DNA from: Pilaira anomala
Lineage: Eukaryota > Mucoromycota > Mucoromycetes > Mucorales > Mucoraceae
Assembly (NCBI GenBank): GCA_025716855.1
Contig: JAIXMQ010000005.1
Coordinates: 124,001-188,000, forward strand
Length of the DNA stretch: 64,000 nt
Direction: 5' to 3'
Shown here piece by piece: positions 50,203 to 61,295 of the stretch. Both the position numbers and the translations under genes were made by a program. A model generated the notes under the pieces. The model saw nothing but the letters and a program-made list of their open reading frames with translations, searched no databases and had not been told where the DNA came from. Every line of letters begins with the position of its first letter. Position 1 is the stretch's first letter.

Positions 50203-50542
50203 ACAAGTAGTAGAGATATAACCCCCCCCCCTCCCGTTTTAAAAAAAAAATATTTTTTATCATATTTGTTTAAATGAACTTTTCTTTACTAAATAAAATA
50301 ATTATTATATAATGGATAAAAAGCAGAAAGTTTTTAATAATGTTAGCGCAAAAATAGCGATTGACTTGAAATCAGAGTCTTCACAATACCATCTTGAATC
50401 ATTTGAAATGTGAAAAAAAAAAGTTACAGAGTAAGTGTATTCAAACGGAATTGAGTTTAATTAAATGGAGCTTCTTCAATAAAATAAAAAAATAAGAAAA
50501 ATAAAGGATAGCAATGAGAAAGTAGCTTTTCTATCCGTCACT

Positions 50543-51062
50543 GGACGACTTCCAAAATTCGTGTTAAAAAAAAAGTGTTTAGATCGGTTTTTTAAATAAA
50601 TTTCAAATTTAAACTCAAAGAGGGGAGTGAGTAAACTACCCAAAATTTCACTTCCCAGCCAAATCTAACAATCCCCCTCCCCCCTCCCTCGTTAGTTTTT
50701 AAAAAGTGAGTAAAAAAAAAAATCTTTATTTTTGTCTTTGACGTTTGTGAGGCTCTTCCTCCACCTCGGAGTCCACCTCCGTATCCTTTTCTTGCTCTTG
50801 TCGACTTTCTGATGTTCGCAAGAACTACATGTAAGTTTAAAAAAAGGTCATTAAGTGGTATGAACCAAATTAGAACAGTCTATTATAATAAATGGTAGCA
50901 AACGAACAGCGATATGCTCTTCTAAACGCTTTTTTTATTCTAACAAATTATGAATTTTGGAAGTCATTTTTTTTACTCATGAGTAAACGTCGGAGTGGTC
51001 ACTTGGGGGATCAGTGTAACTATGAGTAGATTTGGTTTAAACATGAATTTTGGAAATCGTCC
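50543..51062. mobile_element. Probable small inverted-repeat element (MITE-like)
   Basis: The segment GGACGACTTCCAAAATTCGTG at 50543 returns inverted at 51042-51062 with two mismatches, and a direct extra copy of the core lies at about 50950. Inner inverted matches (CCAAATCTA at about 50659, TAGATTTGG at about 51026) support a folded-back element. There is no transposase. Boundaries and target duplication are not resolved. Confidence 0.45.
50726..50824 (-). other. Orphan last exon of an unknown gene
   Basis: A good acceptor (ACATGTAG) is followed by 33 codons ending in a stop. The peptide is Glu-rich with a basic end (EEEPHKRQRQK), like a nuclear-protein tail. No upstream exon is traceable, because the sequence before it is part of the inverted-repeat element. 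It is possibly a captured or disrupted gene end. Confidence 0.25.
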
Positions 51063-51216
51063 ATTTTTACATTTATTTTACTAGACTTATTCAACATATT
51101 TTAATGCTTTACCAAGCTAGCATTTTTAGTTTGTTATCTTTTATTACTCACAGTAGCACGATACTAAGAGTATCATCCTATACATCAGGTACCCATTTTA
51201 TTTTATTTTTATTCTA

Positions 51217-51928
51217 CAGTGTCTCCACTCTCAAATCGTACATTTTTTGAACTTAGTAGTACATTTCTCGAAAATAAAATGGAACATTTAACCAATTAGT
51301 TTCGAACAGAATTTGAACTTGATTTGAAACACTTCTCAAACTTAAATTGGAACATATTGTAAACCCCAATCTAAACAATTTTTGAAATTAGTATAGAACA
51401 TTTTATTTAGATAGCTGAGGGAATTTGTTTAAGCAGTTTTCGAAAAGATTTTTAGAGTGTTGAGTAATGTTGACAAGTTGAGATAGAGGGACTTGATTAT
51501 ATGCTTCAGTTACTCTTTGTGCGAGCGTTTCAAGCTTCATCAGTTTATTACGCTTTACGTTTATGCTTAACAATAGCCCAGAATTGCTCAATTGGATTCA
51601 TTTCTGGATATTATGGAGGGAGATGCACGCATTTATAGTCTTTGTTTCTATTTTTTACCATCTAACTTACTTCACTCGATGAATGAATTGGGGCATTATC
51701 TATGATAAGATAAAGACCTTTTATTTCAGGATATCTGTTCGTCCAAGATGTCGAAAAAATTAAAGAGGTGAATAATAATGTTCACAGTGAAATTTCAATT
51801 TAAATTTGAGAAGTGCTCCAAATCAAGTTCAAATTCTGTTCGAAACTAATTGGTTGAATGTTCCATTTTATTTTCGAGAAATGTACTACTAAGTTCAAAA
51901 AATGTACGATTTGAGAGTGGAGACACTG
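51217..51928. mobile_element. Tc1/mariner-like DNA transposon with about 130-bp TIRs, decayed
   Basis: The element is flanked by TA on both sides. Both ends start CAGTGTCTCCACTCTC and match inversely for about 130 bp with a handful of differences. The interior, on the minus strand, holds the end of a DDE transposase: the LIIDNAPIHSS strand around the second catalytic Asp, then HLPP-YPEMNPIEQFWAIVKHK around the last acidic residue, with stops. The first Asp region is missing, so the copy is a 712-bp deletion derivative that could only move in trans. Confidence 0.85.
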
Positions 51929-51986
51929 TACTGTATTTCCAGCGTCAATTGGTCAACCTTATTTTTTTTTTTTTTTTTTTTTTTTT

Positions 51987-52047
51987 GTTATAACAGCATG
52001 TTATAGCAAATAGAAGTACGAGAATAGCTATAACATGTTGTTATAGC
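51987..52047. repeat. Short inverted repeat of a GCTATAACATG type
   Basis: GTTATAACAGCATGTTATAGC and GCTATAACATGTTGTTATAGC, both 21 nt, are inverted around a 19-nt spacer, with two mismatches. Each arm is itself nearly palindromic. It lies right next to the Tc1-like element, after a T run of 24 or more, and may be the end of another small element. Confidence 0.5.
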
Positions 52048-52382
52048 AGGGGATGCTTTTGATTGGCTAGTTTATAGCTGTTCAGTTTGGTATTTTAAGA
52101 ACTATAACCAGTTGTTGTAGATACTTTTTTTTTCATATATTTCCGTGTTATACTGTTGTTATAACTAAAAAATTTATGACAGACGGCATCAAATTATTTA
52201 AGTGATTTCCTTTTAATGCTACAACAATGCCTCTCTACGCAATTTATACACTCAAATATTAAGCGATCCTTCGTTGGTTCTTAATGCGTAGAATAGATTT
52301 TTTTCATAATTTTTTTCCTAATTTTTTTTTTATTAACTATGATAAGGGGAACATATAAATAACCTAATGTCAAAAATTCAAT

Positions 52383-53205
52383 TTAAAATGACGGCTGTCT
52401 TGTCCCGGAAGGTGATGATGATGATGATGATAATGATAGTGGTGAAGACGCTACGACAGGTGTATCCTGTTGGTGCTCAGTTTGTTTAGATTGCTTTTGC
52501 TTTTTCATAGAGCGGTGATAAGCACTTTGAGCACTTTTTGTACGACTTATACTGTTCAAATCGGTCTAGTATTTTCCACTGTTGGAATTGAGCTTTCCAT
52601 TGTCTGTATCCGTTTTTGTCTGCTTGTTGCTCAGCAAATTCGAAATCGGATAATGAATCGTCTAAATGTCGCTTTTGTGCTATTTCATCAACATACGCAA
52701 TGACATTATTCAGAATATTTACAGCTGTTTCAATACGTGCATCAGCAGGTTAGTCTTGATCATCAAGGGCTACCTTTGCTTTAGATCATTCTGATTTTGA
52801 TCGGGCACATACACTTTTTAATAGATGAATAGAGCTTTCGTTGTCATGGATATGATCACCAAGTATACTTTTCATTTTGGTATAGAGACGAATTAAGGTT
52901 GGGTCATTGCATTGCGCAAAACTAATAAGCGATGCTTCTTGTTCAATAAAACAGTGGAATGGGTTTAGCGGTGCTTCATTGAGATAAGGTGCAATAGTCT
53001 CTGCACTGAAAAACAGACATGAGCTGGCCCAGCCAATACTCGATAGCTGCTTTGCGAAAGGGATATTAGAACCAGGTATTTCAGTTTCAAGTAGATCTCT
53101 GGTTGTTGAATTAATTATAATTGCCACAACAATGGGGAACTTAGACGTTTTATGTTGTCTAACAATCGAACGCGAGTAATCGATTAGTCGTTGGTAAAAA
53201 GTCAT
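52383..53205 (-). pseudogene. Decayed ORF of a transposon-associated protein
   Basis: An ATG-started frame of 139 codons (IGWASSCLFFSAETIAPYL, SLISFAQCNDPTLIRLYTK) continues past two stops and one frameshift. It runs into a helical region (QWKAQFQQWKILDRFEQYK), then a Ser-rich end (SSPLSLSSSSSPSGTRQPSF) that stops at 52383. The coherence over 270 codons shows a former gene. It lies between mobile elements, on the same strand as the LINE ORF1; I do not recognise the family. Confidence 0.5.
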
Positions 53206-53534
53206 ATCTGTTGTGATGTATGTTCTTTATTGAAGTAGGAAAAAATGTGAGCACCACGCTGTAATGTTGCGAACCAAGATTAAATAAAATGAGTAAAAAG
53301 GAAGAACTTAGATGAGGGAAATGTAGAGGTTGTCAAAATTTATCTTTAATTTACGAAGAAATAAAGAATTCAATTGAGCAGAAAAAAAAAAGATGTATTC
53401 TTATATAAAATAGGAATGGTTCTCTTTTAAAATATGTTGAGTTTAGGCCTAAAGGTCACTAACAATACACGAAGTATATATAATGTGTAATAGAAGAAGA
53501 TGATCAACGGAACACAAGTAATGATTATCAATTC

Positions 53535-54614
53535 TTATAAAGATAGATATGTTTCACTCGCTAATTTGTTTAAGGTCCACCAATAGAGTTCCATAGATTC
53601 ACCAAGTTCAGATTGTTGGTGAGGGATTAAAAATTTAGGATTGTTGGGACATTTATTGGAGTTGGTACGTTGGTGACCAGACAGTCCACATGACTTACAA
53701 AATACCTCATTTTGCTTGACAGGGACTTCATCATGAGTATTATGATCCATAGCTGTCGCAACGTCAGCTTGCTGTATAATATCGCCCATATCGGTAATGG
53801 CCTCACTGCTGTGACCAATTGATTCGTAACGGCTACGTAATCGAAGACTATGGGGACGAGAGGAATTACTAGTTGTGCTAGTAGCAGTAGTATTGACAGT
53901 AGCGGTAGAGCTGTTGACACTGGTATCAGCAGGAAGAGTATGTATACCTTCATCATTAGTGGATGAGAAAACATCATCGTTGGTAGTATCGGGTGTAGCT
54001 TGGTCTGGTTGACCAGTAGTAGGAGTAGTGGCAGGCGTAACCGAGGGGTCTACGGGTTCTGGAGAACCTGCAGTAAGATCAATGCGAGGAGGTTGTGCAC
54101 TGGTATTAGTGACAGCAGGTGCCTGAGTCGTTTTACGTTTTTTTGCGTGGTCAGTGCTAGGTACATTTCTACGACCACAATCCTTACGGATGTGTCCCGT
54201 CTCATGGCACAGATTGCACCTCATATTCTTTAAACGAAGTTGACAATGATTCATAGAATGATCAGGGGCATGGTAGTAACGGCAGTATGGTGGCATTTGA
54301 GCCCAAGTGGCAAGCACATTAACTGCAGTGGAACTATCGCTATAGTTACCAGTCTCTTTGGAGTAATCAATGGGAGTGTAAGTCTAATGAAGCTTATGAG
54401 AGATAGATTTAAAGGGAGAGGTAGGAGAGGTGTTATCAGTGTAAAGTACTGCATAGCCATTACCACTATATACACCACTAGCACCAGTAACAAAACCACA
54501 ATCCAGCAAAGTACCGAATCGAGACATGTTAGTAGTCATGTCACGGGTTAATTGTTCAGTACCTCCAAAAAGACGACCATACTGATCAGGGAGACCAGTA
54601 AGAGAAATTTTCAT
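53535..54614 (-). pseudogene. LINE ORF1-like protein with CCHC zinc knuckles and one in-frame stop
   Basis: A 360-codon frame encodes a nucleic-acid-binding ORF1-type protein. Its N-terminal half includes YGRLFGGTEQLTRDM and LLDCGFVTGASGVYSGNG. After a TAG at about 54385 in the same frame it goes on with MPPYCRYYHAPDHSMNHC, the zinc knuckle CNLCHETGHIRKDC, a long Thr/Ser/Pro linker, and a last knuckle CKSCGLSGHQ. The layout fits ORF1 of L1/Tx1-like non-LTR elements. The single stop means this copy is probably dead or a readthrough. Confidence 0.7.
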
Positions 54615-54794
54615 TATTTCAGCAGTAGTTGAAAGAGAAGGATAAATTCTGAAGGTGTCGGTAAAAGAACTTGAAGAAAAAGTCGAATTATTTAAAAAAT
54701 AGTGATATAAAATAAACGATTTTCCCTGCCAAATCTAATAAAATCTATTTTATTTCGAGTTTAGAAAGTCATCCAATAATAATATATTAATTAC

Positions 54795-55367
54795 ATGAAG
54801 TATTTTAAGGTGATAATTGCCCCTACTACTCCTTCCTTGGTATTCCAATCCATTAAATGGTGCAGCTTTTGGCAACTTAAAATCCCTCTCCATGCTAGAA
54901 CAATCTGGTATCGCACGTTGCATAACAAGTTACCCACCAAGTCTATTCTTCACCGATTTATCCCTAACACCCACCCTTCACCATCTTGCCCCCTTTGTTC
55001 ATCTTCTGTACCTACTGACGAAACCACTGATCACTTTTTATTTCTCTGTCCGCTTAAAGCATCCATATGGACAGAAATTTATCACACCTATATCTCTCCT
55101 ATCGGTATCCCTCAAACCATATCCTCCTTTTGGCCACAGGTTCTCTCATTCTCCCTTCCCGATTATTTTCAACGAGACGGCTCAATCGCTCTTTTTCCTG
55201 ACTTATGCACTTATCAGATTTTTGCTTGTACAATTCAAAGTATATGGTCAGCTCACTGGCGTTTCATTTTTGACAACACACCTTTCCTGCCTCACATAAT
55301 TTGCAACACTATCTTTAAACAACTATCTCGTCTTGACTCTGAACTACAACTTGCCGACTCGGAATGA
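54795..55367 (+). mobile_element. 3' end of a LINE ORF2 (zf-RVT domain), 5'-truncated
   Basis: A 190-codon frame matches the C-terminal reverse-transcriptase zinc-binding region of non-LTR retrotransposons: IPLHARTIWYRTLHNKLPT, CPLCSSS, TTDHFLFLCP and IWTEIYHTYI, with the Cys/His pattern intact. The reverse transcriptase itself is absent, so the copy is 5'-truncated, as is usual for LINE insertion. The 3' UTR follows to about 55520 and ends in an A-run and trinucleotide repeats. It faces the ORF1 copy head to head, so the two come from separate insertions. Confidence 0.85.
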
Positions 55368-55519
55368 AAGTAATGGGGGTTTGCATGAAGATTCTTTTTT
55401 TTTTCTTTCTTTTAAAGTTATTTTCTTTATTATTTTATTTTCCCAACCCTAAAAACCATTTTAATCCCCTCATCGTGACTTTTAAAGGACTTAAAATAAA
55501 ACCGGATCCTCGGATCCCA

Positions 55520-55775
55520 TACAAAAAAAAAAAAAATAATAATAATAATAATAATGATAATAATAATGATAATAATAATGATAATAATAATAATGATAAT
55601 AATAATAATGATAATAATAATAATGATAATAATAATAATGATAATAATAATTATAATAATCATAATGATAATAATAATAATAATGATAATAATAATAATA
55701 ATGATAATAATAATAATAATGATAATAATAATAATAATGATAATAATAATAATAATGATAATAATAATAATAGAG
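55520..55775 (+). repeat. AAT/GAT microsatellite at the LINE 3' end
   Basis: An A14 run passes directly into some 80 triplets of AAT with regularly placed GAT triplets, in higher-order units of 9, 12, 15 and 18 nt. It starts where the LINE 3' UTR ends, so it probably grew from the element's 3' tail. All open frames across it (poly-Ile, poly-Asn) are artefacts. Confidence 0.85.
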
Positions 55776-55865
55776 AGAGAAGAAACGTAAAAAAAATAGG
55801 TAAATGCGTGATAATACGAAAAAAAAATCCAACGCATAATTGATAATAAAAAAAAATATGTAAAG

Positions 55866-57752
55866 TTATTGAGGTCTATTTCTCTTTCGAGGTTTGACGG
55901 GCTCTTGTACTTTCTGGTATGAAGGAAGAATCATTCTTTCCGATTTGAAGGATCGTGTAATATTAATCTGAGATTTGTCTTCCAAAGATGTACGAACTGT
56001 ACTTTCCATTATTAATCTCGCACGATAAACAAGTTCAAGAATAGCAAGGAATCGTCTTGCTATTGTAGTAGATGTTGTAGGGAAGTAAAGTGATTCAAAG
56101 CGATTAATACGACAAGTGTACCCAGCAGGTACATCCAGAGAAATCAACGTGATCTTGTTTTCTAGTTATTTATTAATTAGTATACTCGTAATATGTCAAA
56201 CTCAAAAATGCATACCTAAAATCATAAAGCCTGCGATTTCAAGCTTTCGAATGCTTGATGGTGCGTCATTGCATACATGTGCCAACATGTCTTTCATTAT
56301 CTTTGGTAATTTAAATGAGCCGTCCATAAGCTCTTTAGTACTATTTAGGTCGTAAAATCGACCACATTCAGCACAGCCGAATTCACCACTTTCGTTTTTA
56401 AAAATCATATCCATTTTATGTCCAGTTGCTTTACGTGTCAGCTTTTTAACACCACCCAGACATCTATCATAGTTTCTTCCTTCCGAAGAAGAAACACTTG
56501 ACTTCTCTCCGCTAATAAAAATAAAAAATTAGATTGAGAAATAACATACGATGATTTGATTTACCTTCTACACTTTAAAGAGCTAAAGTCAAAGACGGTA
56601 TCGACACACGACCAAATTCGTCTCATTAAATCACCTTCTGTTTGGTCTGTTAGGGGGAGATATTCAGCAAAAAACAACTTTAAACAATTGTATAAGCTAT
56701 CTTGTACCCATTTTAAGCAAGGATCTCTTTTTGGATGTAACTTTCTTTCCTGAACTTTCTCATAAAGCTCTTCAATATCATTATATGTACGAAACTCGTC
56801 CATATAAAGCTTCATTTCTTCTGGTAATTGTGGTAGAGGTTTCAAGTTAAATTTTCTTATCTCATCAAGCTCTTCACTTGTAAAAACATCAGTCCAGCAT
56901 CTGTCATCTGGATCCATGATCATGGAATGTACAGGACTAGAGAGAGAAAAATTAAAATTAAGAAAGAAAGAATTATGACATGTACATACTGTTCATATTC
57001 GCAACTCATAGCGAACTCCATCATCTTTCTTTCAACAACAGTTGAACTCGACAACACCCACATATTCTTTTCATCTAGATTTTCAAATATATTTTTAATC
57101 TTCTTCTTATCTTCTGTAGATAGAGGTAATTGCGTTTTCGTATCGTTGGTAGACGAATTTGAAGAAGGGCATGTTGTTTTCGTTTTACTATAATCATTAG
57201 GATAATTTAAAGCTGTAGGAGCAGGTACAGTAAAAACAGATTCAATAGAAGTAGATGCAATATAAGCAGATGAAACAGAAGCAGATACGGCAGAAACAGA
57301 TGAGGCAGAAACAGATGAGGCAGATGCAGATGAGGCAGAAACAGATGAGGCAGAAACAGATGAGGCAGATGCAGATGGGGATATGGTAGGAGGAACAATT
57401 AGGTTTGATGAAGGTATGACAGGTTCTTTGTTATTCAATCCAATAAGGTTGTTTATAATATCAAAGCTAATATCTCCCCAATCGATTTTATTTTTTTTAA
57501 TATCGTACTGTTGTAAATTATTCAGAATTTTTTGTTTCCAGTTGTATGTAAACTCTTCCATTGGTGTTTTATCGTAGGATTTAACAATAAGAGGTTTAAG
57601 CTGGGCAACAATTTCTGATAAAAATATCTTGTTTGGGTCTATTGCCCTCCGTTTAACGATATTATACGCGTGGATATATTCTAAAAACATAAGTATTTTA
57701 GTCTTGTAGTCTAATAGGGGTGGGTGGGGGAGGTCGGCTTACCTGAATCCAT
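55866..57752 (-). CDS. Uncharacterised five-exon protein, possibly from a lineage-specific family
   Basis: Five exons (57752-57743, 57680-56990, 56936-56565, 56511-56216, 56161-55866) give 554 aa. The N-terminal helical region (AYNIVKRRAIDPNKIFL) leads to a Ser/Ala-Val repeat (VSASSVSASSASASS type, about 57235-57380). The conserved-looking core is DPDDRCWTDVFTSEELDEI, LMRRIWSCVDTVFDF, ATGHKMDMIFKN, then GEFGCAECGRFYD and LKLE-type helices. CAECG suggests one half of a zinc site. The C-terminus is basic (KVQEPVKPRKRNRPQ). I recall similar proteins as expanded families in Mucorales, without a function. All splice frames close. It lies inside transposon-rich DNA. Confidence 0.72.
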
Positions 57753-57866
57753 GTTTACTTTATATATGAGAGAATAAAAAGATTGAGAGAAAAAAAAATT
57801 GGTAAAATCTATTCCTTTATACTTTCTGAAGAGCATCTGACCACAAACAGAACGCCAACGTTAACC

Positions 57867-57897
<31 letters not shown>

Positions 57898-58347
57898 TCG
57901 AATTAACGGTAATTTGTATCACTTATGATTATATAATAATAATTCATTTTTGCTAAAATACCGTAACAATTCCTTTAAAATAGCCATAACAGCAAATACC
58001 GCAGTAATCTCTTTTCTTTAAATTGGTTTATAACAGTTAACAAAGTATTTGAGTTAAATACTCCCGCAGACGAAATCTAGAGACTATCAATACGATCAAT
58101 TTGAATACAAAAGGAAAAAAGCCTAATACAAAAAGACTTTCATCTGCAGTTGAGATTTATGAAGAAAAGATATGCTAAAAAAGTCCGAACCGAAAAGGCG
58201 GCCAAAAAAAGACAAGACAAGTTGGAAAAGTTACTAAATAAAAGATAAAAAAAGAAATGTAAGGATGCTGCAAGAAAATAACTACAGGTTTTGATACAGA
58301 CATAAAAGCAATTTAGCTGACATTATAATATTAGACTATCAAAAACA
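57753..58347. other. Spacer with A homopolymer
   Basis: About 600 bp. It has an A run at 57868-57894. No gene is seen. Confidence 0.4.
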
Positions 58348-58484
58348 ATGAAATCATTAAGAGAAAATGAAACTCGTCCTAGTAATTGGGCTCCATTAAT
58401 AGGGTATGTATTTAACAAGTTTAATTTTATTTGTTTATCTATGTGAATTAATTCGTATTATTAGAACAAAATATGATGAATCTA
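58348..58484 (+). pseudogene. 5' part of a host reading frame cut by an LTR retrotransposon
   Basis: An ATG-started exon (58348-58403, MKSLRENETRPSNWAPLIG) is followed by a 61-nt GT-AG intron and a second exon from 58465 (TKYDES). That exon is cut at the 5' LTR. Beyond the 3' LTR, at 61374, a frame goes on with KVLQLVVYVPHKDCMKL, then decays. The two halves join in frame when the element and a few duplicated bases are removed. The protein is not recognised. Confidence 0.4.
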
Positions 58485-58565
58485 TGTGAGAGTATAAAAT
58501 ATACGATGAAACTCTAAATAAACAGACAGTCCCTTTTACTCTTCTTTCGCAGAACATCTCTCACA
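58485..58565 (+). repeat. 5' LTR (81 bp)
   Basis: It starts TGTGAGAG and ends CTCTCACA, an 8-bp inverted terminal pair with the usual TG...CA ends. It carries a TATA-like AGTATAAAATAT near the start and AATAAA near the middle. An LTR of 81 bp is very short for this class. Confidence 0.85.
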
Positions 58566-58794
58566 AATCTGGTAGAGAAGCTTGAACTTAAAAATGGCAT
58601 ATAATACTTATAATTATTCTGATGCTGATGGTACGGATATAGATTCATGGGGAAGTGGTGAAGGTCAACAGATGTGGCCTCAATAAATGGACTAGCAAAG
58701 AAATAATGAACAGTAGTTATTTCTACTAAATAAACAGTGGGAGGAGCAGCAGCATCATTATCAACAGAACCTTGAACTGGAGGCAAGACAACAT

Positions 58795-59376
58795 ATGGAG
58801 AATATGGGAATTGAATTTGTGAAGAAGGCTGAAGATTATAAGCGTAAGGTGGATAATGAGAGTCATCAACAGATATTGGATACTCGTGCAAGAGAGTCGT
58901 CTTTATATGACCATATTAATGGACTGAGTGAGAAAGAAGCTAAAAATCATCAATATTTATCTGAAAGAGATGATTTATCAAACGTGAGTAGTTTGAGAAT
59001 TGCTAACTTTGAAGCGGAAAACACTCGTTTAAAGGCTCGAGTTTTATCTTTACAAGGAACTAACGGAAATCTTAATGCTGAAATAACAGCATTAAAAGAA
59101 AAACTCAAATCCATTCAAGAAGAAAACTCGTCCTTAATGGAGACTAATGATAACCTTGTTGATCGAATCAGTAAAGTAGTTGATTTATATGAACCAACAG
59201 AAAAGATATATTTGGTACCACAAAAATCACATGAGAAAATACCATTACAACAAGATAGACAAGATATAGACAAGCATCGGCCAGAAGTTCAACCGAACCG
59301 TTTGAATATGATACTTCTTTTCATAGTACGGATACTCATAAAGACTCTTGGTTTGCTCATATTACTCAAGTATTAA
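58795..59376 (+). pseudogene. Gag N-terminal coiled-coil region, frameshifted
   Basis: The 194-codon frame is a long coiled coil (NFEAENTRLKARVLSLQGT, ALKEKLKSIQEENSSL). Near 59295 the coding sense passes to another frame, which carries on into the next Gag segment; the last 25 codons here are out of frame. Coiled-coil leaders occur in some fungal Ty3 Gag proteins. Confidence 0.55.
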
Positions 59377-59399
59377 CTAAAGCGCAACCATCATCAAAT

Positions 59400-59780
59400 G
59401 TGGTGTTTAATAATAATGTTTTACAGCAACCTGATGATAATAATAACTCTTCTATTATTCAACCAACTCATGCTAGACATTACCGTGCGCCTATTTTTAT
59501 AGGAATAACCGATGGTGATGAAACCAAACCTTATCTTTGGATCTTGGATTTCAAAAATTGTATTAAATATTATGGTTGGAATGAAGCACAATCTTTGGAT
59601 GAATTTATGATGACAATGCAAGGTTCAGCTTCATTGTGGTATAATAGTTTATCGGCTACGGATAAGAGCACATACGCAAGTTTGATAAATAGACTCAAGG
59701 ACATTTTGGTGGAATTGAATCAATCAAGAGTTATGCTTTACGTGCTATTAGCGATAAGAAACAAGGAAATGAATCTATGA
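59400..59780 (+). pseudogene. Gag domain (retrotransposon gag family), broken by a poly-T run
   Basis: The frame includes KPYLWILDFKNCIKYYGW, EFMMTMQGSASLWYNSL and LINRLKDIL, the usual Gag pattern with the aromatic W-x-x-x-L core. It ends by frameshift shortly before a T run of about 69 (59825-59893) and resumes after it near 59900. Confidence 0.7.
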
Positions 59781-59823
59781 TTAGTTATGGTCTTAAACTT
59801 ATGCAGCATTACAAATGAACCGG

Positions 59824-59894
<71 letters not shown>

Positions 59895-60724
59895 GTCAAA
59901 TGGTAAATAGTGAAACTGCGACAACGGTAAATCAAAAAGGACCTACTACTTTACAAGAAGCAGTTGATTATGCTGTAAGAATGGAACGTAAAATCAAAGA
60001 AAGAAACTCTATGGGAGGTAGTGTAGTGAATATGGGAAAACCTGGTGGCTAATAACAACTTCATAGTTTCTCAAACTTGGATAAAGCTACTGGTGCGTGA
60101 GCACAAAGTAATGATACTGGCAATCAAGCAACACTAATGGAAGATGTTCAGATGAATCCACAAAGATTTAAGAAAATTTTTACCCTCAAAATACTGGCAA
60201 TGATTCGTCTAGTAGGAATAAAGCAAAATATTTCGCTTGTGGGAAACCTGGTTATATAGTTAAGGAATGTCGCTTACTTAAGAAGTTTAAAGAACAAGGT
60301 TCAGGTGACCATAAGAGGAAAGAGGAGAAGAGAAATCGCAATGTTCAGCAGGTTAAGGAAAAGAATAGTTGTATGGATGAAGAAGTATATTTCACCAAGA
60401 ATCCATTCAATCAACTATTTAAACACAATAATATGATCAAAGTGACTCCCGAAGCTTCACATTACCTGTCAAGATTAATGGTAATAACTTAAATTATGAT
60501 GCTTTAATTGATACAGGTGCAACCGTTCAACAATTAGGCTAAATGTGGTACATAATTTGCAACTTCAACAACAATCAACTCATGATACTATTATTGCTTA
60601 CGGTAATAATGATGAAGGTAAATCCGATACTAAAGTCGTATTTGATGCATATTATTATTAAAGAAAGATACTGAATGGAATTGGGGGGGGGACAGAACAT
60701 AATGCTTTTAATGAACTGAAGACT

Positions 60725-61045
60725 ATGTTAGCAATATTGCCTGAATTAGCGTACCCGGATCCAAACTTGGCATATGACTTACATTGCGATGCAAGCAGTT
60801 ATGCTATGGGTGCTGTATTGGTTCAGCAAGGACGACCTGTGGCTTTTGCTTCAAGAACTTTATTACCAGTACAGCTAAACTACAGTGTTACTGAGAAAGA
60901 ATGTCTTTGTATCACTTGGTCTCTCAAATATTTTCACTGTTATTTACATGGAAGTAAAGTTACTGTATTCACTGATCATGCTGCTTTAAAGTCATTTCTG
61001 TCAACAAAGAACCCTAAGACTCATTTTGGATATTTGGTCTTATGA
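60725..61045 (+). pseudogene. RNase H domain of the Ty3-type element
   Basis: It matches the RNase H-like domain that follows the reverse transcriptase: YDLHCDASSYAMGAVLVQQ with the first catalytic Asp, PVAFASRTLLP, YSVTEKECLCITW with the Glu, and VTVFTDHAALKSFL with a further Asp. A frameshift near 61030 leads to the next frame, which reads DIWSYEIKVIHRKGCGNKDAGALSR. Confidence 0.85.
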
Positions 61046-61295
61046 AATAAAAGTGATTCACAGGAAAGGGTGTGGAAACAAGGATGCAGGTGCTCTCAGT
61101 CGATTACGTGTAAATCAAAAGTTTCCAAAGTCAAATTTTTCTGGTCCCTGGATTATTGAAGACATAAAGAATGAAGAAAAAACAGCTTATTTTTTACGCT
61201 TAAAGAGTAATCCAAGAAAAACTACTACAGCCAATATTCGTGATATATTCCTTTTTAAAATCAAAGTGAATTTTTAAGGAGGGGGGAGGGGATAA

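Noticed and set aside
55430..55843. Long poly-Ile, poly-Asn and Tyr-rich frames
   Set aside because: They are translations of the AAT/GAT microsatellite in several frames on both strands.
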